The notes under the pieces were generated by a model. The model saw only the letters and a list, made by a program, of their open reading frames with translations. It ran no database searches and was not told where the DNA came from. From an uncultured bacterium (lineage in GTDB: Bacteria; Bacteroidota; Bacteroidia; Bacteroidales; Marinifilaceae): DNA of 25,434 nt. A program made the position numbers and the translations under genes. Positions 14,365-21,016 of this stretch are shown here, piece after piece. The stretch spans positions 1 through 25,434 of the forward strand of contig CAJMQA010000009.1 of assembly GCA_905215395.1 (NCBI GenBank), given 5' to 3'. Numbering within the stretch: position 1 is the stretch's first letter; every line of letters starts with the position of its first letter.

Positions 14365-16008
14365 ATGAAGCATTTACTTCTCATCATCAGCATATTGATT
14401 GGGACGGGATCTGTTTCTGCCCAATTGATATATCCGGAAATTATGGAGAAAAGACCGGCACTTACAGGTCCGGTAATGGATAAGCAAACCCCCTTTCCTC
14501 CCTTCCCTCTCTGTTTGTACAAAGAAAGACTAAAAAACCAGTCTCTGGAAAATCCCGGGGTCCGTTATGCTGTACAAAATCTGAAAAAAGAACGGTATCC
14601 CGAAACAGAGGTAAATAATGCCATCAATACTTTGATCCGTTATGCAGAAAACGAAAGATTAAAATCTGTCGTTGCATACCTGAAAAGATATTCCCGGAGT
14701 ATGGCAGCCAAAGAACAGGCACTGGAAATTCTGCAGAAACAAATCACCTCCGACAGTACTGATTTTTATAAGAACAATGAGCATCTCCTGACCGGCGATT
14801 ATGAAGAATATACAAATACAGATTTGCAGACATTGGTAAATTATATCAGTCAGGATTCCAATTATATCTGGTTACGGAATGCCAGCCGCGATTCCGTTCA
14901 GCTCGAAATTCTGAGTACGGCCAATAATTCTGTCTGTTTTTGGATAAATAACGGTCGCGCTAAATACCATCGGTTCTGGGCTGCCAACAAACTTGGGGAT
15001 ACTATCGGAACCTGGATTCAGGTTATGCCTAAGGGGAATCGCCTGAAACTATATGTTGATGAAGATGTATACCAAACTCCGGGTATAGAACAGAAAAAGG
15101 CGGAACATGTAAATGTTGTACCTAATGTTCCTGAAAATTTTTACTGGAAATTGAATCCTATAAAACAGATCGGTAAATTACGCAGAACATACTGGACTTA
15201 TTATTCTGAAGTAGAACTTGCTATGAGTCAGGGGAAACTTGCCAACTGGGCCAGTGGTGGGGAGAATTCCCTGTCTCTCCTGAGTAATCTGCGTTATTTC
15301 TGGAATTATAACCGGAATAAGACCAGTTGGGAAAACTGGATGCATTACCGTTTCGGATTTATGAAGAACGGTAGTGAAGAGATCCGTAAAAATGAGGATC
15401 GGTTTGAGTTGAACTCAAAATTAGGTCAGAAAGCATTCAAACATTGGTATTACACTGCACAGTTCAATTTATTGACACAATTGTTTAATTCTTATGAGTA
15501 TCCCAAAGACAGCGAACGTAAACTGGTGGCTAATTTCATGAGTCCGGGATATTTTACCCTATCCTTGGGTCTTGATTATAAGCCTAATGATCGTTTCTCT
15601 CTGTTTATCTCTCCAATTACAGGAAAATGGAATTTTGTCCGGGATACAGCCAAAATTGATGCCAAACGCTATGGAGTGTCTGAAGAAGGGAAACGGTTCA
15701 AACGGGAAGCTGGTGCCCAGTTCAACCTGAGTAGTAAGCTCAATAATTTACTGGATATCATGGATGTCGTCAATGAACTGAAAGTGTTTATGAGTTATGA
15801 AAGTAAAGACAAATATGTCAATCAGGGAGAAGAAAATGAGCGGAAAAAACGGATTCCGGTGACAGCCAATTGGAAAATGACTCTGAATTTTAAAATCAAC
15901 TATTTTATGTCAGCTTCCATCTATACGGAAACTATTTATGATGAGAATTATTCCAAAAAACTACAATTTAAAGAGAATCTCAATCTGGGGGTAAAATTCA
16001 GATTTTAA
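14365..16008 (+). CDS. DUF3078 family outer-membrane protein
   Basis: A 547-residue protein with a signal peptide (1-19, SVSA before QL). The N-terminal half is mostly helical or mixed with a TPR-like region (NAINTLIRYAENERLKSVVAYLKRYSRSMAAKEQAL). From about residue 270 it carries the DUF3078 pattern: LNPIKQIGKLRRTYWTYYSEVELAMSQGKLANWASGGENSLSLLSNL, followed by alternating aromatic strands to the end. The last residue is Phe (VKFRF), the usual signal for outer-membrane barrel assembly. I recognise the family, not a molecular function; it is restricted to Bacteroidota as far as I know. Its spacing (10 nt from the SDR, 16 nt to the NdpA gene) suggests cotranscription with envelope genes such as mltG. 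Confidence 0.85.
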   Translation: MKHLLLIISILIGTGSVSAQLIYPEIMEKRPALTGPVMDKQTPFPPFPLCLYKERLKNQSLENPGVRYAVQNLKKERYPETEVNNAINTLIRYAENERLKSVVAYLKRYSRSMAAKEQALEILQKQITSDSTDFYKNNEHLLTGDYEEYTNTDLQTLVNYISQDSNYIWLRNASRDSVQLEILSTANNSVCFWINNGRAKYHRFWAANKLGDTIGTWIQVMPKGNRLKLYVDEDVYQTPGIEQKKAEHVNVVPNVPENFYWKLNPIKQIGKLRRTYWTYYSEVELAMSQGKLANWASGGENSLSLLSNLRYFWNYNRNKTSWENWMHYRFGFMKNGSEEIRKNEDRFELNSKLGQKAFKHWYYTAQFNLLTQLFNSYEYPKDSERKLVANFMSPGYFTLSLGLDYKPNDRFSLFISPITGKWNFVRDTAKIDAKRYGVSEEGKRFKREAGAQFNLSSKLNNLLDIMDVVNELKVFMSYESKDKYVNQGEENERKKRIPVTANWKMTLNFKINYFMSASIYTETIYDENYSKKLQFKENLNLGVKFRF

Positions 16009-16024
16009 ATAAAATATCAGAGAC

Positions 16025-17071
16025 ATGATCAATTTTGAAAATTGCGAAATATCCAATATCGTCATTCATCAAGTGGGAAATAAATTCGAAGGTGGTACTT
16101 TGAACTTATCCGACAATTGCTTTCTTCCGGAGGATGCGGATGTTATCCATCTATTGAAAAGTTATTTTCTTTCTGCCTTTAAAAAAGATGCTTACTACAA
16201 TTTTCTCCCTTACGAAGGGGAGTTGCTGAACAATCCTGTCTATGCTTCGGTAACAAGCGTATTCGATAATGAACAGGAATTCTATCAACAATCGGTCGAG
16301 ATGGCAAGGCATCTGTTTGAACAATCCAATAATCCCAACATCAAATCCGGGGAACTTTATATCGTGCATTTCCGGAATTGCAATATCGAAGAAGGTGTAT
16401 GCGATGCTATCGGTATTTTTAAGTCCGAGACAAAGGATACTTTTTTGAAAATTATCATGAATCAGAATACCTACCAACTGGTCGGCGAATCAGGAATCAA
16501 CATCAAAAAACTCGACAAGGCCTGTATCGTTTTTGACGTGAACCGGGAAAACGGATATAAAGTATGCATTCTTGACAAAACCAATTCAAAAGAAGCCATT
16601 TACTGGACAACGGATTTTTTAGGACTGGAACCGGGTGAAGACAGTTATTTCCAGACTTCGAACTACTTGAATCTATGCAAGGATTTTGTGAAAGATATTT
16701 ACAATCAGGCCAATGATGTTCCCCGTGCCGACCAGATTGATATGCTGAACCGTTCCATCAATTTTTTCAAAGATACCGACGTATTCTCAGAAGAGAAATT
16801 TAAACAAGAGGTTGTACAGGAACCGGAAGTCATCAATGCTTTTGAAAACTTTAAATGTCAGTACGAAACCGATAACAACATTGATCTCAGCGATCAGTTT
16901 CCTGTCTCTGATTTTGCCGTTAAAGACGGGAAAAAATACTTTAAACATGTATTGAAGTTGGATAAGAATTTCCATATTTATATACATGGAGAAAAAAAAT
17001 ATATCCGGAAAGGCTACGATGCAGACAGAGATATGAACTATTATGTCCTCTATTTCCGGAACGAGGAATAA
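16025..17071 (+). CDS. Nucleoid-associated protein, NdpA/YejK family (37-kDa)
   Basis: A 348-residue cytoplasmic protein matching the 37-kDa nucleoid-associated family (PF04245) in length and pattern. It starts with FENCEISNIVIHQVGNKFEGG, has the middle segment GELYIVHFRNCNIEEGVCDAIGIFKSETKDTFLKI and the acidic IYWTTDFLGLEPGEDSYFQTSNYLNLCKDFV, and ends with a small mixed domain. The Escherichia coli member YejK sits on the nucleoid and has been linked with topoisomerase IV; many others are unstudied, some in defence or mobile contexts. Here it is embedded between a DUF3078 gene (16 nt upstream) and mltG (13 nt downstream) in an envelope run, so there is nothing mobile about it. Role beyond nucleoid association is unknown. 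Confidence 0.85.
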   Translation: MINFENCEISNIVIHQVGNKFEGGTLNLSDNCFLPEDADVIHLLKSYFLSAFKKDAYYNFLPYEGELLNNPVYASVTSVFDNEQEFYQQSVEMARHLFEQSNNPNIKSGELYIVHFRNCNIEEGVCDAIGIFKSETKDTFLKIIMNQNTYQLVGESGINIKKLDKACIVFDVNRENGYKVCILDKTNSKEAIYWTTDFLGLEPGEDSYFQTSNYLNLCKDFVKDIYNQANDVPRADQIDMLNRSINFFKDTDVFSEEKFKQEVVQEPEVINAFENFKCQYETDNNIDLSDQFPVSDFAVKDGKKYFKHVLKLDKNFHIYIHGEKKYIRKGYDADRDMNYYVLYFRNEE

Positions 17072-17084
17072 AGACGGGAAAATC

Positions 17085-18107
17085 ATGAAAAAAATCATCT
17101 GGATTGTTCTGATAATATTTATCCTGCTGGCAGGAATTGCCGGAGGCGGCTATTATTACTTTATCCTTAGCCCCAATACGCAGGTAACTGATGACGGAAT
17201 TATTTACATAAGACCGGGAGATTCTTTTGAAACAGTGATGCTTTTGCTGCAAAGTAAAGGATGTGTTAAAAACATTAACACTCTTCGCAAGGTCGCAGAA
17301 CTTAAAAAATATCCGGCTGCTGTTAAATCTGGTCGGTTCCGGGTCCGGAATAATATGAATAATAATCAATTAATCAATATGTTACGTTCCGGAGATCAGG
17401 AGGCAGTACATTTCACTTTCAATAATGTGCGTACGATAGAAGAATTTTCAGGAATCATAGCCTCTCAATTATCCATAGATTCTTCCGCCTTCCTCCAATT
17501 GGCCAGAAATGCGGATTATGTCAGGCAGTTCGGATTTACCACAGCTAATTTTGCTGGTATGTTCATTCCGAATACCTATCAGATTTTCTGGAATACGACG
17601 ATAGAGGATTTCATTCAGAGGATGTATAAAGAATACCAGAAATTCTGGACATCCGAACGTTTGACAAAAGCCAAAAAAGCAAACCTCTCTCCCACGGATG
17701 TCTCTGTTTTAGCCTCCATCGTAGAAGAAGAGACAAACAAATCAGAGGAATACCCCATCATCGCAGGAGTTTACATCAACCGACTCAACAAAAACTGGAA
17801 ACTGGAAGCTTGCCCCACCCTGAAATTCGCCTGGGGAGACTTTTCCATCAAACGGGTTTTGGATAAACACATAGAGATTGATTCTCCTTACAATACTTAC
17901 AAAAATACAGGTCTTCCCCCGGGTCCGGTACGCATGCCTTCCATTCAGGTGATTGACGCAGTTCTGAATTATCAGCACCATGATTATATGTTTTTTTGTG
18001 CCAAAAGCGATTTCTCCGGATCACATTATTTCTCCAGAACGTTGAGACAGCACAATCAACATGCAGCAGAATACCACAGAGCACTGAATAAACAGAAAAT
18101 ATACTAA
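17085..18107 (+). CDS. mltG: Endolytic murein transglycosylase MltG
   Basis: This enzyme cuts nascent glycan strands at the inner membrane and sets their length. With the ATG at 17085 it is 340 residues. One transmembrane helix at 4-26 (IIWIVLIIFILLAGIAGGGYYYF) is followed by a LysM-like lobe (IIYIRPGDSFETVMLLLQSKG) and the YceG catalytic domain with NTYQIFWN, ASIVEEETN (catalytic Glu214, aligned with Escherichia coli Glu218), VYINRLNKNWKLEACPTLKFAWGD, SPYNTYKNTGLPPGPVRMPS and the C-terminal SGSHYFSRTLRQHN. The frame is open from 17043, but that start would lie inside the upstream gene and put a polar 14-residue stretch before the anchor, so I chose 17085. It lies 13 nt after the NdpA gene and 2 nt before the thioredoxin-fold gene. 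Confidence 0.93.
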   Translation: MKKIIWIVLIIFILLAGIAGGGYYYFILSPNTQVTDDGIIYIRPGDSFETVMLLLQSKGCVKNINTLRKVAELKKYPAAVKSGRFRVRNNMNNNQLINMLRSGDQEAVHFTFNNVRTIEEFSGIIASQLSIDSSAFLQLARNADYVRQFGFTTANFAGMFIPNTYQIFWNTTIEDFIQRMYKEYQKFWTSERLTKAKKANLSPTDVSVLASIVEEETNKSEEYPIIAGVYINRLNKNWKLEACPTLKFAWGDFSIKRVLDKHIEIDSPYNTYKNTGLPPGPVRMPSIQVIDAVLNYQHHDYMFFCAKSDFSGSHYFSRTLRQHNQHAAEYHRALNKQKIY

Positions 18108-18109
18108 AT

Positions 18110-19714
18110 ATGAAAGTATATTTACTTGGTATTACACTGGTGTTGAATAGCTTGACTATTTCGGCACAGTCTCCTTTTTTTCATGCGGATACAGCCTGTA
18201 TACAAGGAGTCATCAAAAATATTTCAAACTTTAAAGAAGAAACAACAGGCAGAATCACTCTGGTAAATGCTATAACAGGAAGTGCATATCCAATAACATT
18301 ACCAATATTATCTGATGGTTCATTTAAATGTTTACTTCCGATAAAATATCCCATAAGCAGTTACATAGAAATAGGTAAAAATGTAATACCATTTTATGTA
18401 TGTCCTCTGGATACTTTATTTATCACAACAGAACTGGACCCTCAGGTAAGTATTCCTGAAATCCGTTATGATGGCAAGGGAGTCCGGATTAATCGTGAAT
18501 TGAGACAGGCAAATCTCGCTGTAAAACCGGTCCGGATTCCTTGTCCGGAAGAAAGAAACGACTCTGTCCGGCTGGATTACGGAAAAAAGCGGATAGAAGC
18601 CTATCGGCAATATTGCCGGGAATTATCTGCCTATGCCAGCAGCCACTCCCTGATGCCCTCTACCATTAAACTGCTACGTGACGACGCTTTGATGCTATGT
18701 GCTGATGATTTGTTAGGATATGAAATGTGTTATCTGAATCCTGAGGCCAAGACAGTTGATCCTTCAACCGACCCTTATTATGCTTTCATCAAAGAGATCA
18801 ATTGGAATGATTCGACTTTATTATCTACCCACTATTTTAATAGTTTTATCCGGAATTTTGATGTTCCTTATACAGTTTATAAAAAATGGCAACTGATAAA
18901 AGGTCCTTCGGTCTTTTTCAGATCCCTGGAAAGAATGGGACACCACTTCACAAAAGAGGAACAGGAATTGAAAAGTTATTTTGAACAAATAAAGCTGGAT
19001 GATCCCTCTTATGCTCAAAAACAGACAGAATTCCAGAACTTAGAGGATGCACACCGGGAAAACAGCCTTGTAGGACTTGCGGAACAATTGGTCGTCCGAA
19101 AAATATTACTTCAACAGGATTGGAAGCTCAGTGGTTTTATTTATGAAATCACCAATGTACGTCTTCAAACCAAAGGTTTATGCTTTGCCTCCGACCGGAC
19201 ACAGGCACTTCAAAGATTGCAAATGCTGTTGCCGGAAATAAACCATCCATCTCTGATCCGGGAATGCCGCGAAGCCACAGAAGCTGCCTTTCCTGAAAAA
19301 CAGACAGATTTTGCAGTACCAGTGGGCAAAGCTTCCGAAATATTTCAGAAGCTGACAAAAGATTTAAAAGGAAAAGTCATTCTGATCGATATCTGGGCCA
19401 CTTGGTGTTCGCCTTGTATAGAAGGGATTTCAGCCCTCCGCCCTATCCGGGAAAAATACAGCAAAGCAGGAGTCGCTTTCGTATTTGTGACCTCTGAAAA
19501 AAATGCTCCGATAGCAGCTTATCGGAAAATAATGGATCATACGGAAGGGATTAAATATCGTTTGGCTCAGAATGAATACAATTATCTATGCGAATTATTC
19601 AAAATAAACACCATCCCGCATTATATACTGGTGGATCGGAACGGCAAAATTATCAATCCAAATTACCGGTTACAGAATCTGGAAGAAACCCTGGAACACT
19701 TACTGACACATTAA
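18110..19714 (+). CDS. Exported TlpA/ResA-type thiol-disulfide protein with large N-terminal domain
   Basis: A 534-residue periplasmic protein. A signal peptide (1-19, TISA before QS) is followed by about 370 residues that I do not recognise, starting with a beta-rich part (CIQGVIKNISNFKEETTGRITLVNA, DUF4369-like in feel), then a helical region. The C-terminal thioredoxin fold starts near 400: GKVILIDIWATWCSPCIEG, with redox pair Cys433-Ser-Pro-Cys436, and the cis-proline loop NTIPHYILVDRNGKII. TlpA/ResA-like proteins reduce periplasmic disulfides or take part in cytochrome c or stress handling. Only 2 nt separate it from mltG, so translation is probably coupled. The Cys-rich N-terminal region (several single Cys) may include substrates of the thioredoxin part. 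The protein class is sure; the partner is unknown. Confidence 0.88.
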   Translation: MKVYLLGITLVLNSLTISAQSPFFHADTACIQGVIKNISNFKEETTGRITLVNAITGSAYPITLPILSDGSFKCLLPIKYPISSYIEIGKNVIPFYVCPLDTLFITTELDPQVSIPEIRYDGKGVRINRELRQANLAVKPVRIPCPEERNDSVRLDYGKKRIEAYRQYCRELSAYASSHSLMPSTIKLLRDDALMLCADDLLGYEMCYLNPEAKTVDPSTDPYYAFIKEINWNDSTLLSTHYFNSFIRNFDVPYTVYKKWQLIKGPSVFFRSLERMGHHFTKEEQELKSYFEQIKLDDPSYAQKQTEFQNLEDAHRENSLVGLAEQLVVRKILLQQDWKLSGFIYEITNVRLQTKGLCFASDRTQALQRLQMLLPEINHPSLIRECREATEAAFPEKQTDFAVPVGKASEIFQKLTKDLKGKVILIDIWATWCSPCIEGISALRPIREKYSKAGVAFVFVTSEKNAPIAAYRKIMDHTEGIKYRLAQNEYNYLCELFKINTIPHYILVDRNGKIINPNYRLQNLEETLEHLLTH

Positions 19715-19726
19715 GCCGTTATTTTC

Positions 19727-19757
19727 TTGGTAATTTCAGACGAAAACACTATCTTTG
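19727..19757 (+). promoter_or_regulatory. rpsF operon promoter (TTG-N20-TATCTTTG)
   Basis: TTG at 19727-19729, 20 nt, then TATCTTTG at 19750-19757. Transcription should start near 19764, giving a leader of about 33 nt before rpsF. The TTG inside the -7 box is in frame with rpsF but cannot be its start for this reason. Confidence 0.7.
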
Positions 19758-19796
19758 CGGCCGATAAATTATTTTTATACTAATAATCAATTAATT

Positions 19797-20147
19797 ATGT
19801 TGAATCATTACGAGACCGTTTTCATTACAACTCCCGTTTTATCTGAGATCCAGATAAAGGAAGCGGTAGAAAAATTCAAGAATACCATCACCGAGAATGG
19901 TGGTACGATTGAACATGAGGAAGCTTGGGGACTTCGCAAGCTGGCTTATCCGATCCAGAAAAAGACTACCGGATTTTATCACTTGTTGCAGTTTGAAGCT
20001 GAAGGTTCACTGGTTGACAAACTGGAAACCGCTTACAGACGCGACGAAAGAGTTATTCGTTTTTTAACGTTTAGATTAGACAAGTATGCTTATGAGTATA
20101 CTTTAAAAAGAAGAAGTAAATACGCAGCTAAACAAGAGGAGAAATAA
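19797..20147 (+). CDS. rpsF: 30S ribosomal protein bS6
   Basis: A 116-residue ribosomal protein that binds 16S rRNA with bS18. It opens with MLNHYETVFITTPVLSEIQIKEAVEKF, contains GTIEHEEAWGLRKLAYPIQKKTTGFYHLLQFEAEG and ends DERVIRFLTFRLDKYAYEYTLKRR plus a basic/acidic tail, all typical of bS6. The frame is open upstream to a TTG at 19755, but that codon lies in the promoter -7 box; the ATG at 19797 gives the normal length. It is the first gene of the rpsF-rpsR-rplI operon. No Shine-Dalgarno sequence precedes it, in contrast with the next two genes. In Flavobacteriia, bS6, bS18 and bS21 form the pocket that hides the 16S anti-Shine-Dalgarno end. Confidence 0.97.
   Translation: MLNHYETVFITTPVLSEIQIKEAVEKFKNTITENGGTIEHEEAWGLRKLAYPIQKKTTGFYHLLQFEAEGSLVDKLETAYRRDERVIRFLTFRLDKYAYEYTLKRRSKYAAKQEEK
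20136..20141 (+). promoter_or_regulatory. Shine-Dalgarno (GAGGAG) of rpsR inside the rpsF end
   Basis: GAGGAG lies in the last codons of rpsF (coding the EE of KQEEK), 9 nt before the rpsR ATG. Most other genes in the window have no such sequence. Confidence 0.6.
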
Positions 20148-20150
20148 GCC

Positions 20151-20420
20151 ATGGCACAGAATGAAAGTGAAATCAGATATCTGACCCCCCCAACGGTAGA
20201 TGTTAAAAAGAAAAAATATTGCCGTTTCAGAAAAGCAAGAATCAAATTCATCGATTACAAAGATCCTGAATTCCTGAAAAAATTCCTGAACGAACAGGGA
20301 AAAATTCTTCCCAGAAGAATTACCGGAACTTCTGTGAAATATCAGAGAAAAGTTGCAACTGCTGTAAAAAGAGCAAGACACCTTGCTTTGTTGCCCTACG
20401 TAACCGATTTGATGAAATAA
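20151..20420 (+). CDS. rpsR: 30S ribosomal protein bS18
   Basis: An 89-residue ribosomal protein of the 30S platform. Recognised by KKYCRFRKARIKFIDYKDPEFLKKFLNEQGKILPRRITGTSVKYQRKVATAVKRARHLALLPYV, the bS18 core with its basic RNA-binding surface. The N-terminus MAQNESEIRYLTPPTVDVKK is somewhat longer and more acidic than in Escherichia coli, as is usual in Bacteroidota. It begins 3 nt after the rpsF stop codon and has a GAGGAG ribosome site inside rpsF, so the two are translationally linked, which suits the bS6:bS18 heterodimer. Confidence 0.97.
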   Translation: MAQNESEIRYLTPPTVDVKKKKYCRFRKARIKFIDYKDPEFLKKFLNEQGKILPRRITGTSVKYQRKVATAVKRARHLALLPYVTDLMK

Positions 20421-20424
20421 TTAA

Positions 20425-20432
20425 AAGGAGGA
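20425..20432 (+). promoter_or_regulatory. Strong Shine-Dalgarno (AAGGAGGA) of rplI
   Basis: AAGGAGGA ends 6 nt before the rplI ATG (20439), full complement to the canonical anti-Shine-Dalgarno core. Such sites are rare in Bacteroidota genes and this is the strongest one well placed in the window. Confidence 0.7.
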
Positions 20433-20438
20433 CAAGAA

Positions 20439-20879
20439 ATGCAGATTATATTATTGACAGATATCGCAAATCTGGGTCACAAAGATGACATTATCAATGT
20501 AAAGCCCGGATATGGCCGTAACTATCTAATCCCGCAGGGATATGCAATTTTGGCTACCGAAGCTGCTAAAAAAATTGTTGCTGAAAACACCAAACAGAGA
20601 GCTCACAAAGAAGCGAAACTGAAGGCTGAAGCTGAAGAACTGGCTGCTAAGCTGAACGAACTGAAGCTGACTATCGGTGCAAAAACCAGCAGTACCGGTA
20701 AGATTTTTGGTTCTGTAAACAATATCATGATTTCTGAAGCTCTGATGGCTCAGGGATTTGATATCGACAGAAAGAAAATCATGCTGAAAGAAATTAAAGA
20801 AGTGGGAACCTATTCAGCTGTCATCAAATTACACCGGGAGGTAAAGGTTGATGTTCAGTTCGAAGTTGTTTCCGAATAA
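20439..20879 (+). CDS. rplI: 50S ribosomal protein bL9
   Basis: A 146-residue protein of the L1-stalk base of the 50S subunit. The N-terminal domain MQIILLTDIANLGHKDDIINVKPGYGRNYLIPQGYAI carries the invariant GxGRNYLxPxGxA pattern. A long connecting helix rich in Lys, Ala and Glu (KIVAENTKQRAHKEAKLKAEAEELAAKL) follows, then the C-terminal rRNA-binding domain (SSTGKIFGSVNNIMISEAL...). Length is normal. It is the last gene of the rpsF-rpsR-rplI operon, 18 nt after rpsR, and ends before a hairpin terminator. Confidence 0.97.
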   Translation: MQIILLTDIANLGHKDDIINVKPGYGRNYLIPQGYAILATEAAKKIVAENTKQRAHKEAKLKAEAEELAAKLNELKLTIGAKTSSTGKIFGSVNNIMISEALMAQGFDIDRKKIMLKEIKEVGTYSAVIKLHREVKVDVQFEVVSE

Positions 20880-20935
20880 TTAACACAAGTCATTAACAGA
20901 CTATAAACGTATTTCCAAACATATTCCAAACGCTT

Positions 20936-20967
20936 AAAAGCACTCCTGTACGGGGTGCTTTTATTTT
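20936..20967 (+). terminator. Hairpin terminator after rplI
   Basis: AAAAGCACTCC (20936-20946) pairs with GGGGTGCTTTT (20952-20962) with one G-T wobble and a 5-nt loop, followed by ATTTTT. It closes the ribosomal-protein operon 57 nt after the stop codon. Confidence 0.85.
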
Positions 20968-20987
20968 TCCGGATTCCGTATTTTCAT

Positions 20988-20995
20988 TATCTTTG
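20988..20995 (+). promoter_or_regulatory. -7 box (TATCTTTG) for uvrA
   Basis: TATCTTTG lies 21 nt before the uvrA ATG and just after the rplI terminator. A TTTT rather than TTTG lies at the -33 distance (20965-20968). Confidence 0.6.
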
Positions 20996-21016
20996 TCAGA
21001 CTAATGTGATGGATTT

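Noticed and set aside
17043..17084. Longer MltG start at 17043
   Set aside because: Lies inside the NdpA-family gene and puts a polar tail before the membrane anchor.
19755..19796. TTG start giving a longer bS6
   Set aside because: The codon is part of the promoter -7 box, upstream of the predicted transcription start.
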